Numbered from the stretch's first letter, positions 1-7,886 are shown. The stretch is DNA of 64,000 nucleotides from Kosakonia sp. SMBL-WEM22 (GCF_014490785.1 NZ_CP051488.1:3906001-3970000), one strand, 5' to 3'. The notes: generated from the sequence alone by a model not told the origin. Program-made: numbers and translations.

Positions 1-1478
1 CACTCGCGACCTTCATGCAGGTGCTGGATTCCACCATCGCCAACGTGGCTATCCCGACGATCGCCGGCAACCTTGGCTCTTCGCTGAGCCAGGGAACCTG
101 GGTGATCACCTCCTTCGGGGTGGCGAACGCCATCTCAATCCCGATTACCGGCTGGCTGGCAAAACGCTTCGGCGAAGTGCGGCTCTTTCTCTGGTCGACG
201 GTGGCGTTTGCCATCGCCTCCTGGGCGTGCGGCGTCTCTAACAGCCTCGGGATGCTGATCTTCTTCCGCGTCATCCAGGGGATTGTTGCCGGGCCGCTGA
301 TCCCGCTTTCGCAGAGCCTGTTGCTAAGTAACTACCCGCCGGCGAAACGCTCCATCGCGCTGGCGCTCTGGTCAATGACGGTAATTGTCGCGCCGATTTG
401 CGGGCCGATCCTCGGCGGCTATATCAGCGATAACTACCACTGGGGCTGGATCTTCTTTATCAACGTGCCGATTGGCGCGCTGGTGGTGCTGCTGACGCTG
501 CAAAGCCTGCGCGGACGCGAGACGCGTACCGAGCAGCGGCGTATTGATGGCGTTGGCCTCGCATTACTGGTGGTGGGTATCGGCAGCCTGCAGGTGATGC
601 TCGACCAGGGGAAAGAGCTGGACTGGTTCAACTCGACCGAGATTATTGTGCTGACGATTGTCGCGGTGATCTCCCTGAGCTTTCTGGTGGTGTGGGAGCT
701 TACTGACGATAACCCGATTGTCGATCTCTCGCTGTTTAAGTCGCGGAACTTCACCATCGGCTGCCTGTGTATCAGCCTTGCCTATATGCTCTACTTCGGC
801 GCAATTGTTTTGCTGCCGCAGCTGTTGCAGGAGGTGTATGGCTATACCGCAACCTGGGCCGGGCTGGCCTCTGCGCCGGTCGGGGTGATCCCGGTGCTGC
901 TGTCGCCGATTATTGGGCGCTTTGCGCACAAGCTGGACATGCGTCGGCTGGTGACCTTTAGCTTTATTATGTATGCGGTGTGCTTCTACTGGCGCGCCTA
1001 TACATTTGAGCCGGGAATGGATTTTGGTGCGTCAGCGTGGCCACAGTTTATTCAGGGCTTCGCCGTGGCCTGCTTCTTTATGCCACTGACGACGATTACC
1101 CTCTCCGGGTTGCCGCCGGAGCGCCTGGCGGCGGCCTCCAGTTTGTCGAACTTTATGCGAACGCTGGCAGGCTCCATTGGTACCTCCATCACCACGACGC
1201 TGTGGACCAACCGTGAATCGATGCACCATGCGCAGCTGACGGAGTCCGTTAACCCCTATAACCCGAACGCGCAGGAGATGTATAACCAGCTGCAGGGAAT
1301 GGGGATGTCGCAACAGCAGTCGTCAGGCTGGATTGCTCAGCAGATTACTAATCAGGGGCTGATTATTTCGGCGAACGAGATTTTCTGGGTTTCGGCGGGA
1401 GTCTTCCTGATACTGCTTGGGCTAGTTTGGTTCGCCAAACCTCCCTTTGGCGCAGGCAGTAGCGGCGGCGCGCATTAA
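1..1478 (+). CDS. emrB: Multidrug efflux MFS transporter EmrB (5' end outside window)
   Basis: Inner-membrane proton antiporter of the DHA2 (14-segment) major facilitator family; in E. coli it works with the EmrA adaptor and TolC to expel hydrophobic toxicants. The reading frame is open from base 3, so about the first 20 codons are missing; the visible part starts LATFMQVLDSTIANVAIP, the conserved first membrane helix. GPILGGYISDNYHWGW near residue 130 of the visible part is the DHA family motif region. The C-terminus ends in a Gly-rich tail (GAGSSGGAH), as in E. coli. It should be the last gene of an emrRAB operon lying to the left. A strong hairpin terminator follows at once. Identification is very secure from near-identity to E. 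coli EmrB. Confidence 0.97.
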   Translation, partial: LATFMQVLDSTIANVAIPTIAGNLGSSLSQGTWVITSFGVANAISIPITGWLAKRFGEVRLFLWSTVAFAIASWACGVSNSLGMLIFFRVIQGIVAGPLIPLSQSLLLSNYPPAKRSIALALWSMTVIVAPICGPILGGYISDNYHWGWIFFINVPIGALVVLLTLQSLRGRETRTEQRRIDGVGLALLVVGIGSLQVMLDQGKELDWFNSTEIIVLTIVAVISLSFLVVWELTDDNPIVDLSLFKSRNFTIGCLCISLAYMLYFGAIVLLPQLLQEVYGYTATWAGLASAPVGVIPVLLSPIIGRFAHKLDMRRLVTFSFIMYAVCFYWRAYTFEPGMDFGASAWPQFIQGFAVACFFMPLTTITLSGLPPERLAAASSLSNFMRTLAGSIGTSITTTLWTNRESMHHAQLTESVNPYNPNAQEMYNQLQGMGMSQQQSSGWIAQQITNQGLIISANEIFWVSAGVFLILLGLVWFAKPPFGAGSSGGAH

Positions 1479-1485
1479 CGCCCAG

Positions 1486-1517
1486 TAAAAACGCCTCCGC
1501 AGGGAGGCGTTTTTTTA
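1486..1517. terminator. Terminator between emrB and the FKBP gene
   Basis: An 8-bp stem (ACGCCTCC at 1491-1498 with GGAGGCGT at 1503-1510) and GCAG loop is followed by a T-run on the plus strand and preceded by AAAA. It therefore suits termination from both sides. It serves emrB, and the FKBP gene stop at 1515 lies inside it. Confidence 0.85.
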
Positions 1518-2981
1518 TTTCACAATACCAAGGATCTCAAGCGTCATGATGGATGCCACGCCCGGTGGCACCATACCCGGGATCCCCTGCTCGCCGTAAG
1601 CCAGCTCAGCGGGGGTATAGATGCGGATCCGCCCCCCCACCACCACTTTTTCAATGCCTGTGCGCATCAGCGGCGGCAGCTCGCTAACCCGCCCGCTGTG
1701 TACCGCGCCGCGCGACAGCACCTTGCCGGAACTGAGCTTCTCATCAACCCGGAAGCGAATCACATCGCTGGAAAGCAGTGCAACGCCCTGCCCTTTTTTC
1801 TCCACCAGATAGACGATGCCGTTGGCGGTGCGCTCAGCGCCTTTCAGCTTTGCCGCCTCGGCCAGCAGCTTTTGTGCCTGTTTCTTGTTCTGCGCCAGCT
1901 CGTTTTTCTGCGCATCGCCCATCTTTTTATTCAGGCTTTGCAGCACCTTTTCGATATCGTCGTTTTTCATTTGCAGGCTGCCAGCGAACTTATCCTGAAA
2001 GCCCTGTAAAAATGCCTCTGGCAGATATTTTTGCCCGGAGTGGGTCAGCGTAACGCTCTCCTGCTGCGCTTTCGCCGCAAACCAGGCGCCCCAGGCGTAG
2101 TTCATCTTCGCGGCGGAGGATTTGTTCTCTGCCAGCAGATAGTGGCCCTGCGTTTTTTGCGGCGCTAACGGCGCAGCACTCTTCAGTTCAGCCTGCGCTT
2201 TCTCTTCTGTGCGCTGTTTGAGCTGTGACTCCAGCGTGGCGATACGTGCGGCCTGGGCGCTGATCTGCTTTGTAGCGACATCAAGTTTGCCGCTTATCTC
2301 CTCTTTCGCCTGGGTGAGTTGCTTCACCTGCCCGGCGTTTTGCGGTGCAGCGGCGGCTTGCTGCTTTTCAAACTGCTCCAGCTGATGCTGGCGAGTTTTA
2401 AGCTGTTGTTGCAGCTCGCTATTCGCTGTGCGAAACGCCTGTAAGGCTTGTGTATCATCGGCGTGCTTCTGGCTCGTCTGCGTCAACTGTTGCTGGCTGC
2501 TTTTGAGCTGCTGCTCCAGCAGGCCTTTCTCACCACGCAGACTTTTTAGCGCGTCGCTCGCATGGGCGATCTTCTGCTTTGTTTCCGCCAGTTGCTGAAT
2601 GTGTGCCTGTAACTGCTGCGTTAACGACACCTGCTCTTTCGCAGCGGCATCTTGCTTACCGGGCAGTACATCCATCGTGGTGCGCTGCTTTTTCTTCAGC
2701 GCGGCGATCTGACGTTGCGCTGATGCAAGTTTACTCTGCAGGCGTTTGATTTCTTCACGCTTTGCCTCGCTCTCTTTCGCCTCACTCTGCATTACGACAG
2801 ATGGCGCAGGCGTCGCGTTCGGCTGCGCCGAAAGGCGATCGGTCATAAACGGAGATTGAGGCCCAACGGAAATAATCTTCTCTTTATTTAACTGTTCTAA
2901 TAGTGCAGCCGGGTCGGCACGAACCGCAGAGGGTGAAATAGCTGATAGAAACACAGCTGATGAATATAATAGTTTTCTCAT
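1515..2981 (-). CDS. Exported coiled-coil protein with FkpA-type FKBP domains
   Basis: 488 residues. A signal peptide (MRKLLYSSAVFLSAISPSAV, then RA|DP) predicts export to the periplasm. Residues about 55-275 are rich in Gln, Lys, Glu and Ala in heptad-like order and look like a long coiled coil. Residues about 285-385 resemble the FKBP_N dimerisation domain of FkpA/Mip (YAWGAWFAA, then PEAFLQGF). The last 100 residues are an FKBP_C fold with LAYGEQG and a terminal LEILGIVK. Active-site positions look lost: the usual FDSS is LSRG and the VIPGW segment is PPLMRTGIE, so prolyl isomerase activity is doubtful. The start overlaps the upstream lipoprotein gene by 4 bp (ATGA), so the two are translationally coupled. 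The gene is absent between emrB and luxS in E. coli. Function unknown; a periplasmic chaperone or scaffold is a guess. Confidence 0.8.
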   Translation of the reverse strand: MRKLLYSSAVFLSAISPSAVRADPAALLEQLNKEKIISVGPQSPFMTDRLSAQPNATPAPSVVMQSEAKESEAKREEIKRLQSKLASAQRQIAALKKKQRTTMDVLPGKQDAAAKEQVSLTQQLQAHIQQLAETKQKIAHASDALKSLRGEKGLLEQQLKSSQQQLTQTSQKHADDTQALQAFRTANSELQQQLKTRQHQLEQFEKQQAAAAPQNAGQVKQLTQAKEEISGKLDVATKQISAQAARIATLESQLKQRTEEKAQAELKSAAPLAPQKTQGHYLLAENKSSAAKMNYAWGAWFAAKAQQESVTLTHSGQKYLPEAFLQGFQDKFAGSLQMKNDDIEKVLQSLNKKMGDAQKNELAQNKKQAQKLLAEAAKLKGAERTANGIVYLVEKKGQGVALLSSDVIRFRVDEKLSSGKVLSRGAVHSGRVSELPPLMRTGIEKVVVGGRIRIYTPAELAYGEQGIPGMVPPGVASIMTLEILGIVK

Positions 2982-3349
2982 AACTGTTTCAGTGCATTTG
3001 CGCGCCGGGACATATTAACGAATACCGCGCTGCGTACGCGCGAGCAAACAACTTCAATTTTGTTATCAATTTCCGTCTTCATTATTTCTGCCGAGTTTTT
3101 ATCAATAATCGGCTGATTTTTTTTGTAGACTTCATAGCTTTGGTTAAGGGTGGTGAACTGCTGCTTGTAGGTTTCAAAGGCCGTATTGTCGAGCCCCTGC
3201 AGGGCGGTGAGCAGTTCGTAGCACTGCTGCGTCTCCTGCTTCTGCGGCGCATCCTGCACCAGCGCGGGAGCTTTTGATTTAACGCAGCCGGTTAATGTAA
3301 GCGAGAGACAAAAAGAGAGACATACGTAAGAGATGGGTGAGCGCCGCAT
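2978..3349 (-). CDS. Small lipoprotein of unknown function
   Basis: 123 residues from the ATG at 3349, chosen because ACGAGGATATT stands directly before it; an upstream in-frame start would have no ribosome site and would spoil the signal peptide. The signal peptide ends LTLTGC, a lipobox with lipidated Cys22. The mature part is helical and polar with two cysteines (QQCYELL and VVCSRVR) that could form a disulfide. No family recognised. It overlaps the FKBP-like gene by 4 bp, so the pair probably forms an operon and the products may act together in the envelope. The leader upstream is unusual: see the inverted repeat that covers this ribosome binding site. The surrounding DNA is AT-rich compared with its neighbours, consistent with acquired DNA. 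Confidence 0.75.
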   Translation of the reverse strand: MRRSPISYVCLSFCLSLTLTGCVKSKAPALVQDAPQKQETQQCYELLTALQGLDNTAFETYKQQFTTLNQSYEVYKKNQPIIDKNSAEIMKTEIDNKIEVVCSRVRSAVFVNMSRRANALKQL

Positions 3350-3501
3350 AATATCCTCGTCATTCAGGCATTCTTTCACTGAAATAGATGCAGAAAATAA
3401 ATACAGAAGTAACACGTTCGCCTAATAGCGACGTGCGATGCAAACTATCACGGCAAGATTGAAATAACAATATGAAGGCGCGGCAGCGACGAGGATATTA
3501 T
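3348..3501 (-). promoter_or_regulatory. Inverted repeat masking the lipoprotein ribosome binding site
   Basis: Bases 3348-3361 and 3488-3501 are perfect 14-bp inverted copies (GACGAGGATATTAT and its complement). Read as minus-strand RNA, the distal arm would pair with the Shine-Dalgarno sequence and the AU of the AUG of the lipoprotein gene, 126 nt downstream. AT-rich sequence before 3501 could hold the promoter. The regulatory role is inferred. Confidence 0.45.
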
Positions 3502-3590
3502 TTATATATTAAGTGCGAGTAATAATTCAGAAAATAAAATAAATATAACGAATAAAAACTTTCTTATAAATTTGGCGGTAAATTAATAGT

Positions 3591-3617
3591 GCCGCTTCCT
3601 GTTAGCCAGAAAGCGGC
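3591..3617 (-). terminator. Probable luxS terminator
   Basis: A 7-bp stem, GCCGCTT (3591-3597) with AAGCGGC (3611-3617), just beyond the luxS stop. The tract after it on the minus strand is only moderately T-rich, so termination may be imperfect. Confidence 0.5.
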
Positions 3618-3625
3618 AATGCAAA

Positions 3626-4141
3626 CTAGATATGCAGTTCCTGCAGTTTCTCTTTCGGCAGGGCCAGATCATCATTGCTGTTGACGCGCACATCGCGATC
3701 GAGAATATGACGCGCGATCTCCTGCGCCTCTTCCAGCGAGTGCATCTGGTATGTACCGCACTGGTAAACGTTCAGCTCAGGGATCTGGTTCTGCTCTTTC
3801 ACTTTCAGCACGTCAGCCATTGCCGCTTTCCAGGCATCGGCTACACGCTGTTCGTCCGGCGTACCGATCAGGCTCATGTAGAAGCCGGTGCGGCAACCCA
3901 TTGGCGAGATATCGATAATTTCGACGCCATCACCGTTAAGGTGGTTACGCATAAAGCCAGCGAAGAGGTGCTCCAGGGTGTGGATCCCTTTTTCCGGCAT
4001 AACTTCTTGATTTGGAATGCAAAAACGCAGGTCGAATACGGTGATGGCGTCGCCGTGCGGCGTGTTCATTGTTTTAGCAACACGGACTGCAGGCGCTTCC
4101 ATACGGGTATGATCGACAGTGAAGCTATCCAGTAACGGCAT
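3626..4141 (-). CDS. luxS: S-ribosylhomocysteine lyase LuxS
   Basis: Cytoplasmic metalloenzyme of the activated methyl cycle: it cleaves S-ribosylhomocysteine to homocysteine and DPD, the precursor of autoinducer-2. 171 residues, the full family length. The metal-binding HTLEH motif is at residues 54-58, the third ligand Cys128 lies in QCGTYQ, and catalytic Cys83 is in MGCRTG. The ATG at 4141 has a good GGAGGTG ribosome site 7 nt upstream. Its promoter must lie beyond the divergent MicA gene, so the luxS leader would be antisense to MicA. Order luxS-micA-gshA is as in E. coli. Confidence 0.98.
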   Translation of the reverse strand: MPLLDSFTVDHTRMEAPAVRVAKTMNTPHGDAITVFDLRFCIPNQEVMPEKGIHTLEHLFAGFMRNHLNGDGVEIIDISPMGCRTGFYMSLIGTPDEQRVADAWKAAMADVLKVKEQNQIPELNVYQCGTYQMHSLEEAQEIARHILDRDVRVNSNDDLALPKEKLQELHI

Positions 4142-4179
4142 TTAGTCACCTCCGACAGTGATTTTTTTTAAAATAAACT

Positions 4180-4206
4180 GAACTCTTTGTTCGCGTGCGA
4201 GTCTGA
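4180..4206 (+). promoter_or_regulatory. Sigma-E promoter of micA
   Basis: GAACT at 4180-4184 and TCTGA at 4202-4206 with a 17-nt gap match the sigma-E (RpoE) -35 and -10 elements. They sit just before the expected MicA start at 4213. MicA is a known member of the sigma-E regulon in E. coli and Salmonella. Confidence 0.75.
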
Positions 4207-4212
4207 ATATAT

Positions 4213-4287
4213 GAAAGACGCGCATTTGTTATCATCATCCCTGTTCTTCAAGAGATGAAATTTCGGCCACAGCGATGTGGCCTTTTT
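4213..4287 (+). ncRNA. micA: MicA small RNA
   Basis: Hfq-dependent antisense RNA that represses ompA and other outer-membrane mRNAs during envelope stress. The 5' part starts GAAAGACGCGCATTTGTTAT, the conserved seed region, identical to E. coli MicA. It ends in a terminator stem GGCCAC-AGCGAT-GTGGCC (4265-4282) followed by five T. The internal stem-loop differs slightly from E. coli (CTGTTCTTCAAGAG). It lies between luxS and gshA, divergent from luxS. Very secure from sequence and location. Confidence 0.93.
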
Positions 4288-4295
4288 CTTTTCTG

Positions 4296-5840
4296 CTATG
4301 CGTGACGCGCAAGTAGCGCTTCAAACGACTCGCTATCTGCGGCTTCAATCTCCGCCTGACGCGCCAGTGAGGCGTGGCATTCGGCAATAAAATCCTCTTC
4401 ATGCAGAATTTCCAGCGGCTCTTCACGCAGCTGCGAACGATACTGCTCGCTCAACGCCTTACCCGTTCCGCCCATACCTTCATTGATCATCGAGCGCAGA
4501 ATTCGCGCCGAGAAGGTCAGCTCAGGATCGTCAAAGCTGGCGACCAGCCGATCGCATACTGCTTCATACTCATTGCCACCGTACACGCCATCCAGCGTTT
4601 GCGCTACCCGTTTCAGATCGTTAAACAGATCGCGTCCGACATCGGCGAGCGGGTATTGCGCGGTTTCACAGCCCATACCGAGCGTCAGACCTGGCTTACG
4701 CCCTTCGAGGATCACGCGGTTCCAGTTCGTGCGTGTACAGAGCAGCTCATCGCTGCTCATCTCCGGCGCATCGGCCAGCACGCACCAGACCATAAAGAGG
4801 TCGAGGAAACGCACCTGCTGCTCATCAACGCCAATCGCGGTGAAGGGGTTAATATCCAGCGAGCGCACTTCGATATACTCGATACCGCCACGCAGCAGCG
4901 CATCTGACGGCGTTTCCCCGCTGCGGGTCACGCGTTTTGGTCGAATCGGCGCGTAGAGCTCATTTTCGATCTGCAGAATATTGGTGTTGATTTGCTGATA
5001 CTTGCCCTCTTTCTGCAGCCCGATCTTCGCGTACTCTTCCGACGGCGTTTTGATCGCACGCTTCAGTGCGACCACGTAATCGTGAAGATTGTTGAAGGTA
5101 ATATTGAGGCTGTTCTGCGACTTATTGGTATAGCCCAAATCGCTTAAACGCAGCGACGTGGCATAAGGCAGATAGAGCATGCCGTTGTCCATCTTCTCGA
5201 AGGGCAGCGACGTCTCTTTACCCTGCAGGAAGGAGGAGCAGATTGCCGGCGAGGCACCGAAAAGATAGGGGATAACCCAGCCGAAGCGATAATAGTTGCG
5301 GATCAGGCGGAAATAGCCCTCTGAGACCGCTTCTTTATCGGTGCTGCCGCTTTTCGCCTGCCAGAACGCCATCGGCAGCGAGAAGTTATAATGCACGCCC
5401 GAGATGGTTTGCATCAGTGCGCCATAGCGGTTTTTTAGCCCTTCGCGGTAGAGGGTTTTCAGACGGCCGATATTTGAGCTGCCATACTGCGCCAGCTCAA
5501 TCTCCTGCCCCTCTTTGATGTAGCAGGGCATGCTTAGCGGCCAGAGACGCTCATCGCCAATCTGGCGGGCGGTATAGCGATGGATGTCGCGCATGATAGT
5601 GAGCATGCGGTCAATATCACCCTCAACCGGGGTGATAAACTCCAGCAGCGCCTCGGCAAAATCCGTTGTAATCCATTTATGAGTTAATGCAGAGCCAAGC
5701 GCTGCCGCATGACCGGTTGTCGCCAAAGACCCATCCGCGTTAACGCGCAGGGTTTCGCGCTCGAGACCACGTTGGATCCCTTTGAGCGCCTGAGGATGTT
5801 TTTCCAGCCAGGACAACGCCTGTGATACGTCCGGGATCAA
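4296..5840 (-). CDS. gshA: Glutamate-cysteine ligase GshA
   Basis: Catalyses the ATP-dependent joining of glutamate and cysteine, the first and rate-limiting step of glutathione synthesis, in the cytoplasm. 514 residues (E. coli 518), colinear from MIPDVSQALSWLEKHPQAL onward. The start codon is TTG at 5840, as in E. coli, preceded by a strong GGGAGG ribosome site; the rare start probably limits expression. RGLERETLRVN near residue 25 and GIEYIEVRSLDINPF near residue 320 are conserved active-site regions of the proteobacterial GshA class. Identification is secure. Confidence 0.98.
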   Translation of the reverse strand: MIPDVSQALSWLEKHPQALKGIQRGLERETLRVNADGSLATTGHAAALGSALTHKWITTDFAEALLEFITPVEGDIDRMLTIMRDIHRYTARQIGDERLWPLSMPCYIKEGQEIELAQYGSSNIGRLKTLYREGLKNRYGALMQTISGVHYNFSLPMAFWQAKSGSTDKEAVSEGYFRLIRNYYRFGWVIPYLFGASPAICSSFLQGKETSLPFEKMDNGMLYLPYATSLRLSDLGYTNKSQNSLNITFNNLHDYVVALKRAIKTPSEEYAKIGLQKEGKYQQINTNILQIENELYAPIRPKRVTRSGETPSDALLRGGIEYIEVRSLDINPFTAIGVDEQQVRFLDLFMVWCVLADAPEMSSDELLCTRTNWNRVILEGRKPGLTLGMGCETAQYPLADVGRDLFNDLKRVAQTLDGVYGGNEYEAVCDRLVASFDDPELTFSARILRSMINEGMGGTGKALSEQYRSQLREEPLEILHEEDFIAECHASLARQAEIEAADSESFEALLARHA

Positions 5841-5920
5841 GTTGACCTCCCGCCTGTAATAATCGTTTTATTAAGCATAATTGTAATGGTTGACGATGAA
5901 AGGTCACTCACGCAATCCAA

Positions 5921-6349
5921 TTAGTGCCACCACGTCATACCCTGAAGCGTCACAAGGGCGATAGCCACATAGCGTAACGCTTTGCCAAGGCATAAAAAAA
6001 AGAGCACTGGCCCCCACGAAAGGCGTAGCCATCCCGCAAGTATGCACAGCAGATCGCCTATAACAGGCATCCAGCTCAATAATAGCGCCGCGGCGCCGTA
6101 TCGCTTGAGCCAGCCGGTCGCCCTCTCCTGCCAGCGCGATGTTTTACGCTGCGGGAAGAAGCGCCCAAGAATAACGTTAGTCAGCCCTCCAAGGCTATTA
6201 CCCATTGTTGCTATTACCACAAGCCACCAGGGCTGGCTGACCTTCGCCAACAGCATGGCGACCAGCACCACCTCCGAGTTGCCCGGTAAGATCGTGGCAC
6301 GGAGAAAACTGCTGGCAAACAGTGAAAGGAGCGACAGCGCATCGCTCAC
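5921..6349 (-). CDS. yqaA: DedA-family membrane protein YqaA
   Basis: 142 residues with about four hydrophobic segments, a small member of the SNARE-associated/DedA (VTT) superfamily; some larger relatives are lipid flippases or take part in membrane homeostasis, but the role of YqaA is not established. The motif region FLRATILPGNSEVVLVAML and GNSLGGLTNVILGRF match E. coli YqaA. The start overlaps the end of yqaB by 4 bp, so it is coupled to the phosphatase gene. Inner membrane. Confidence 0.93.
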   Translation of the reverse strand: MSDALSLLSLFASSFLRATILPGNSEVVLVAMLLAKVSQPWWLVVIATMGNSLGGLTNVILGRFFPQRKTSRWQERATGWLKRYGAAALLLSWMPVIGDLLCILAGWLRLSWGPVLFFLCLGKALRYVAIALVTLQGMTWWH

Positions 6350-6912
6350 AATACGCGGACATCCACGGCGTCCATACCGGCTGCACGCGCCGCCTGCAGA
6401 CCGAAATCGGCATCTTCAAATACCACGCATTGCGACGGCTGCACGCCCATACGTTCGGCGCAGAGTAAAAAGGTATCCGGTGCGGGTTTATGGTGCTGAA
6501 CGTGATCGGCGGCAATCACCGCATCAAAATAGTGTCGCAGGCCGAGATGCGCCAGCAGCGCTTCGGCGACAGCGCTTTCACTCCCGGTGCCAATCGACAT
6601 CGGGCGACGCCCGTGCCACGCTTTCACCACCTCAATAAGCGGTAATGGGCGCACGCAATCGAGCAGCATCGCTTTTACGGCTGCGGCTTTCTCTTTTGCG
6701 AGTAAGTGGGGATCAAGATCGGCCTGGTTTGCCTCGATAATGACCTCGGCGAGACGCCAGGTTGGCGAACCGTTCAGCGCTATCATTGCCTGTTCGTCAA
6801 AATGCATGCCGTAACGCGCCAGCACGTCGTACCAGGCTTTGCGGTGGGTTGGTTCAGTATCCAGGATGGTGCCATCCATATCAAAAATCAAACCAGCGTA
6901 ACGTGCGTACAT
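6346..6912 (-). CDS. yqaB: Fructose-1-phosphate/6-phosphogluconate phosphatase YqaB
   Basis: HAD-superfamily phosphatase; E. coli YqaB hydrolyses fructose-1-phosphate and related sugar phosphates. Motif I is DMDGT (nucleophile Asp11, acid/base Asp13), motif II is SIGTGSE, motif III is the Lys of HHKPAPDTF, and motif IV is VFEDADFG. I chose the second of two adjacent ATG codons (6912), which gives the 188-residue E. coli length; 6915 is equally possible from the GTGAGAAC ribosome site. First gene of a two-gene unit with yqaA. Confidence 0.95.
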   Translation of the reverse strand: MYARYAGLIFDMDGTILDTEPTHRKAWYDVLARYGMHFDEQAMIALNGSPTWRLAEVIIEANQADLDPHLLAKEKAAAVKAMLLDCVRPLPLIEVVKAWHGRRPMSIGTGSESAVAEALLAHLGLRHYFDAVIAADHVQHHKPAPDTFLLCAERMGVQPSQCVVFEDADFGLQAARAAGMDAVDVRVL

Positions 6913-7130
6913 CATGTTCTCACAAACCGGATAACTAATATTTACTTTAACGTAAACAAGGCTTTTTGTCGCATCCAGCGCGAGATTAGCTTCAGGGAAT
7001 ATGATTTTGGGCAGAATTTCGTCGAAAGTGTGGGAGTTGTGGGGATGATGTTTTTCGAAAGAAAGTAAGGAAGGTCTGAAGAGTCTTCAGAATATGCGTT
7101 GTTAAGGGATAAGTATATTACTGGAAAATA

Positions 7131-7263
7131 TGGTGCATCCGGGAGGATGACTCGGCTTTGCCTCGCCCTTCGGGTCGTTGCTGAAGCAACGCTGTCCTGC
7201 CTGGTGCTCGCGGTTAGGCCCGCTACCCCCGAGAAAACAGACTCACTGTTATCTCGCAGAAGA
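7131..7263 (-). repeat. RtT-like repeat unit A after tRNA-Arg
   Basis: A 133-bp unit directly downstream of a tRNA-Arg gene, ending in an 18-bp copy of the tRNA 3' end (7131-7148). It is nearly identical to 7391-7523. The layout matches the RtT repeats of the E. coli tyrT operon, whose units also begin with a copy of the tRNA 3' end. No clear terminator is seen below it; only a weak CTGAA/TTCAG hairpin stands at 7076-7090, and 6913-7075 otherwise holds the yqaB leader. Confidence 0.7.
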
Positions 7264-7340
7264 TGGTGCATCCGGGAGGATTCGAACCTCCGACCGCTCG
7301 GTTCGTAGCCGAGTACTCTATCCAGCTGAGCTACGGATGC
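7264..7340 (-). tRNA. tRNA-Arg (anticodon ACG)
   Basis: 77 nt with encoded CCA. Acceptor GCATCCG pairs with CGGATGC; the anticodon loop is CTACGAA and the T arm GGAGGTTCGAATCCTCC. It is the last of four identical copies, equivalent to the argVYZQ cluster of E. coli (anticodon ICG after editing). Followed by RtT-like unit A. Confidence 0.98.
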
Positions 7341-7390
7341 ATCGGGATTACTGCTGTACGATGAAAAGCAAAACTGCTTTTTTATTGAGA

Positions 7391-7523
7391 TGGTGCATCC
7401 GGGAGGATGACTCGGCTTTGCCTCGCCCTTCGGGTCGTTGCTGAAGCAACGCTATCCTGCCTGGTGCTCGCGGTTAGGCCCGCTATCCCCGAGAAAACAG
7501 TTTCACTATTATCTCGCAGAAGA
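7391..7523 (-). repeat. RtT-like repeat unit B after tRNA-Arg
   Basis: 133 bp, the second copy of the unit at 7131-7263, with an exact offset of 260 bp that also separates the two preceding tRNA genes. It differs by a few substitutions only. It too ends in 18 bp of the tRNA-Arg 3' end (7391-7408). This suggests that a block of tRNA, repeat and spacer was duplicated. Confidence 0.7.
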
Positions 7524-7600
7524 TGGTGCATCCGGGAGGATTCGAACCTCCGACCGCTCGGTTCGTAGCCGAGTACTCTATCCAGCTGAGCTACGGATGC
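7524..7600 (-). tRNA. tRNA-Arg (anticodon ACG)
   Basis: 77 nt with encoded CCA, identical to the other three tRNA-Arg copies. Third tRNA-Arg in transcription order, followed by RtT-like unit B. Confidence 0.98.
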
Positions 7601-7665
7601 ATCAGGAAAACTTTATTTACAACGCAGATTCAGTGCCTTGTTTATCACATTCACACTGAGCAAGA

Positions 7666-7742
7666 TGGTGCATCCGGGAGGATTCGAACCTCCGACCGCT
7701 CGGTTCGTAGCCGAGTACTCTATCCAGCTGAGCTACGGATGC
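7666..7742 (-). tRNA. tRNA-Arg (anticodon ACG)
   Basis: 77 nt with encoded CCA, identical to the other copies. The 65-bp spacer to the next copy resembles the spacer on its other side, indicating tandem duplication. Confidence 0.98.
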
Positions 7743-7805
7743 ATCGGGAAAACTTGCTTTACAACGCTGATTCAGTGTCGCATTACCTCGCCACACTGAG
7801 CAAGA

Positions 7806-7882
7806 TGGTGCATCCGGGAGGATTCGAACCTCCGACCGCTCGGTTCGTAGCCGAGTACTCTATCCAGCTGAGCTACGGATGC
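7806..7882 (-). tRNA. tRNA-Arg (anticodon ACG)
   Basis: 77 nt with encoded CCA, identical to the other copies. First tRNA-Arg in the operon, only 4 bp after tRNA-Ser. Confidence 0.98.
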
Positions 7883-7886
7883 AAAA

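Noticed and set aside
4265..4287. Hairpin after gshA taken as the gshA terminator
   Set aside because: Its T-run is on the plus strand and it is the terminator of MicA; on the minus strand no T-run follows.
6942..7271. Minus-strand frame with ATTRRARQSRVILPDAPYF
   Set aside because: It crosses the RtT-like repeat and the tRNA 3' fragment. A Tpr-like peptide cannot be excluded, but there is no ribosome site, so I keep it as a note only.
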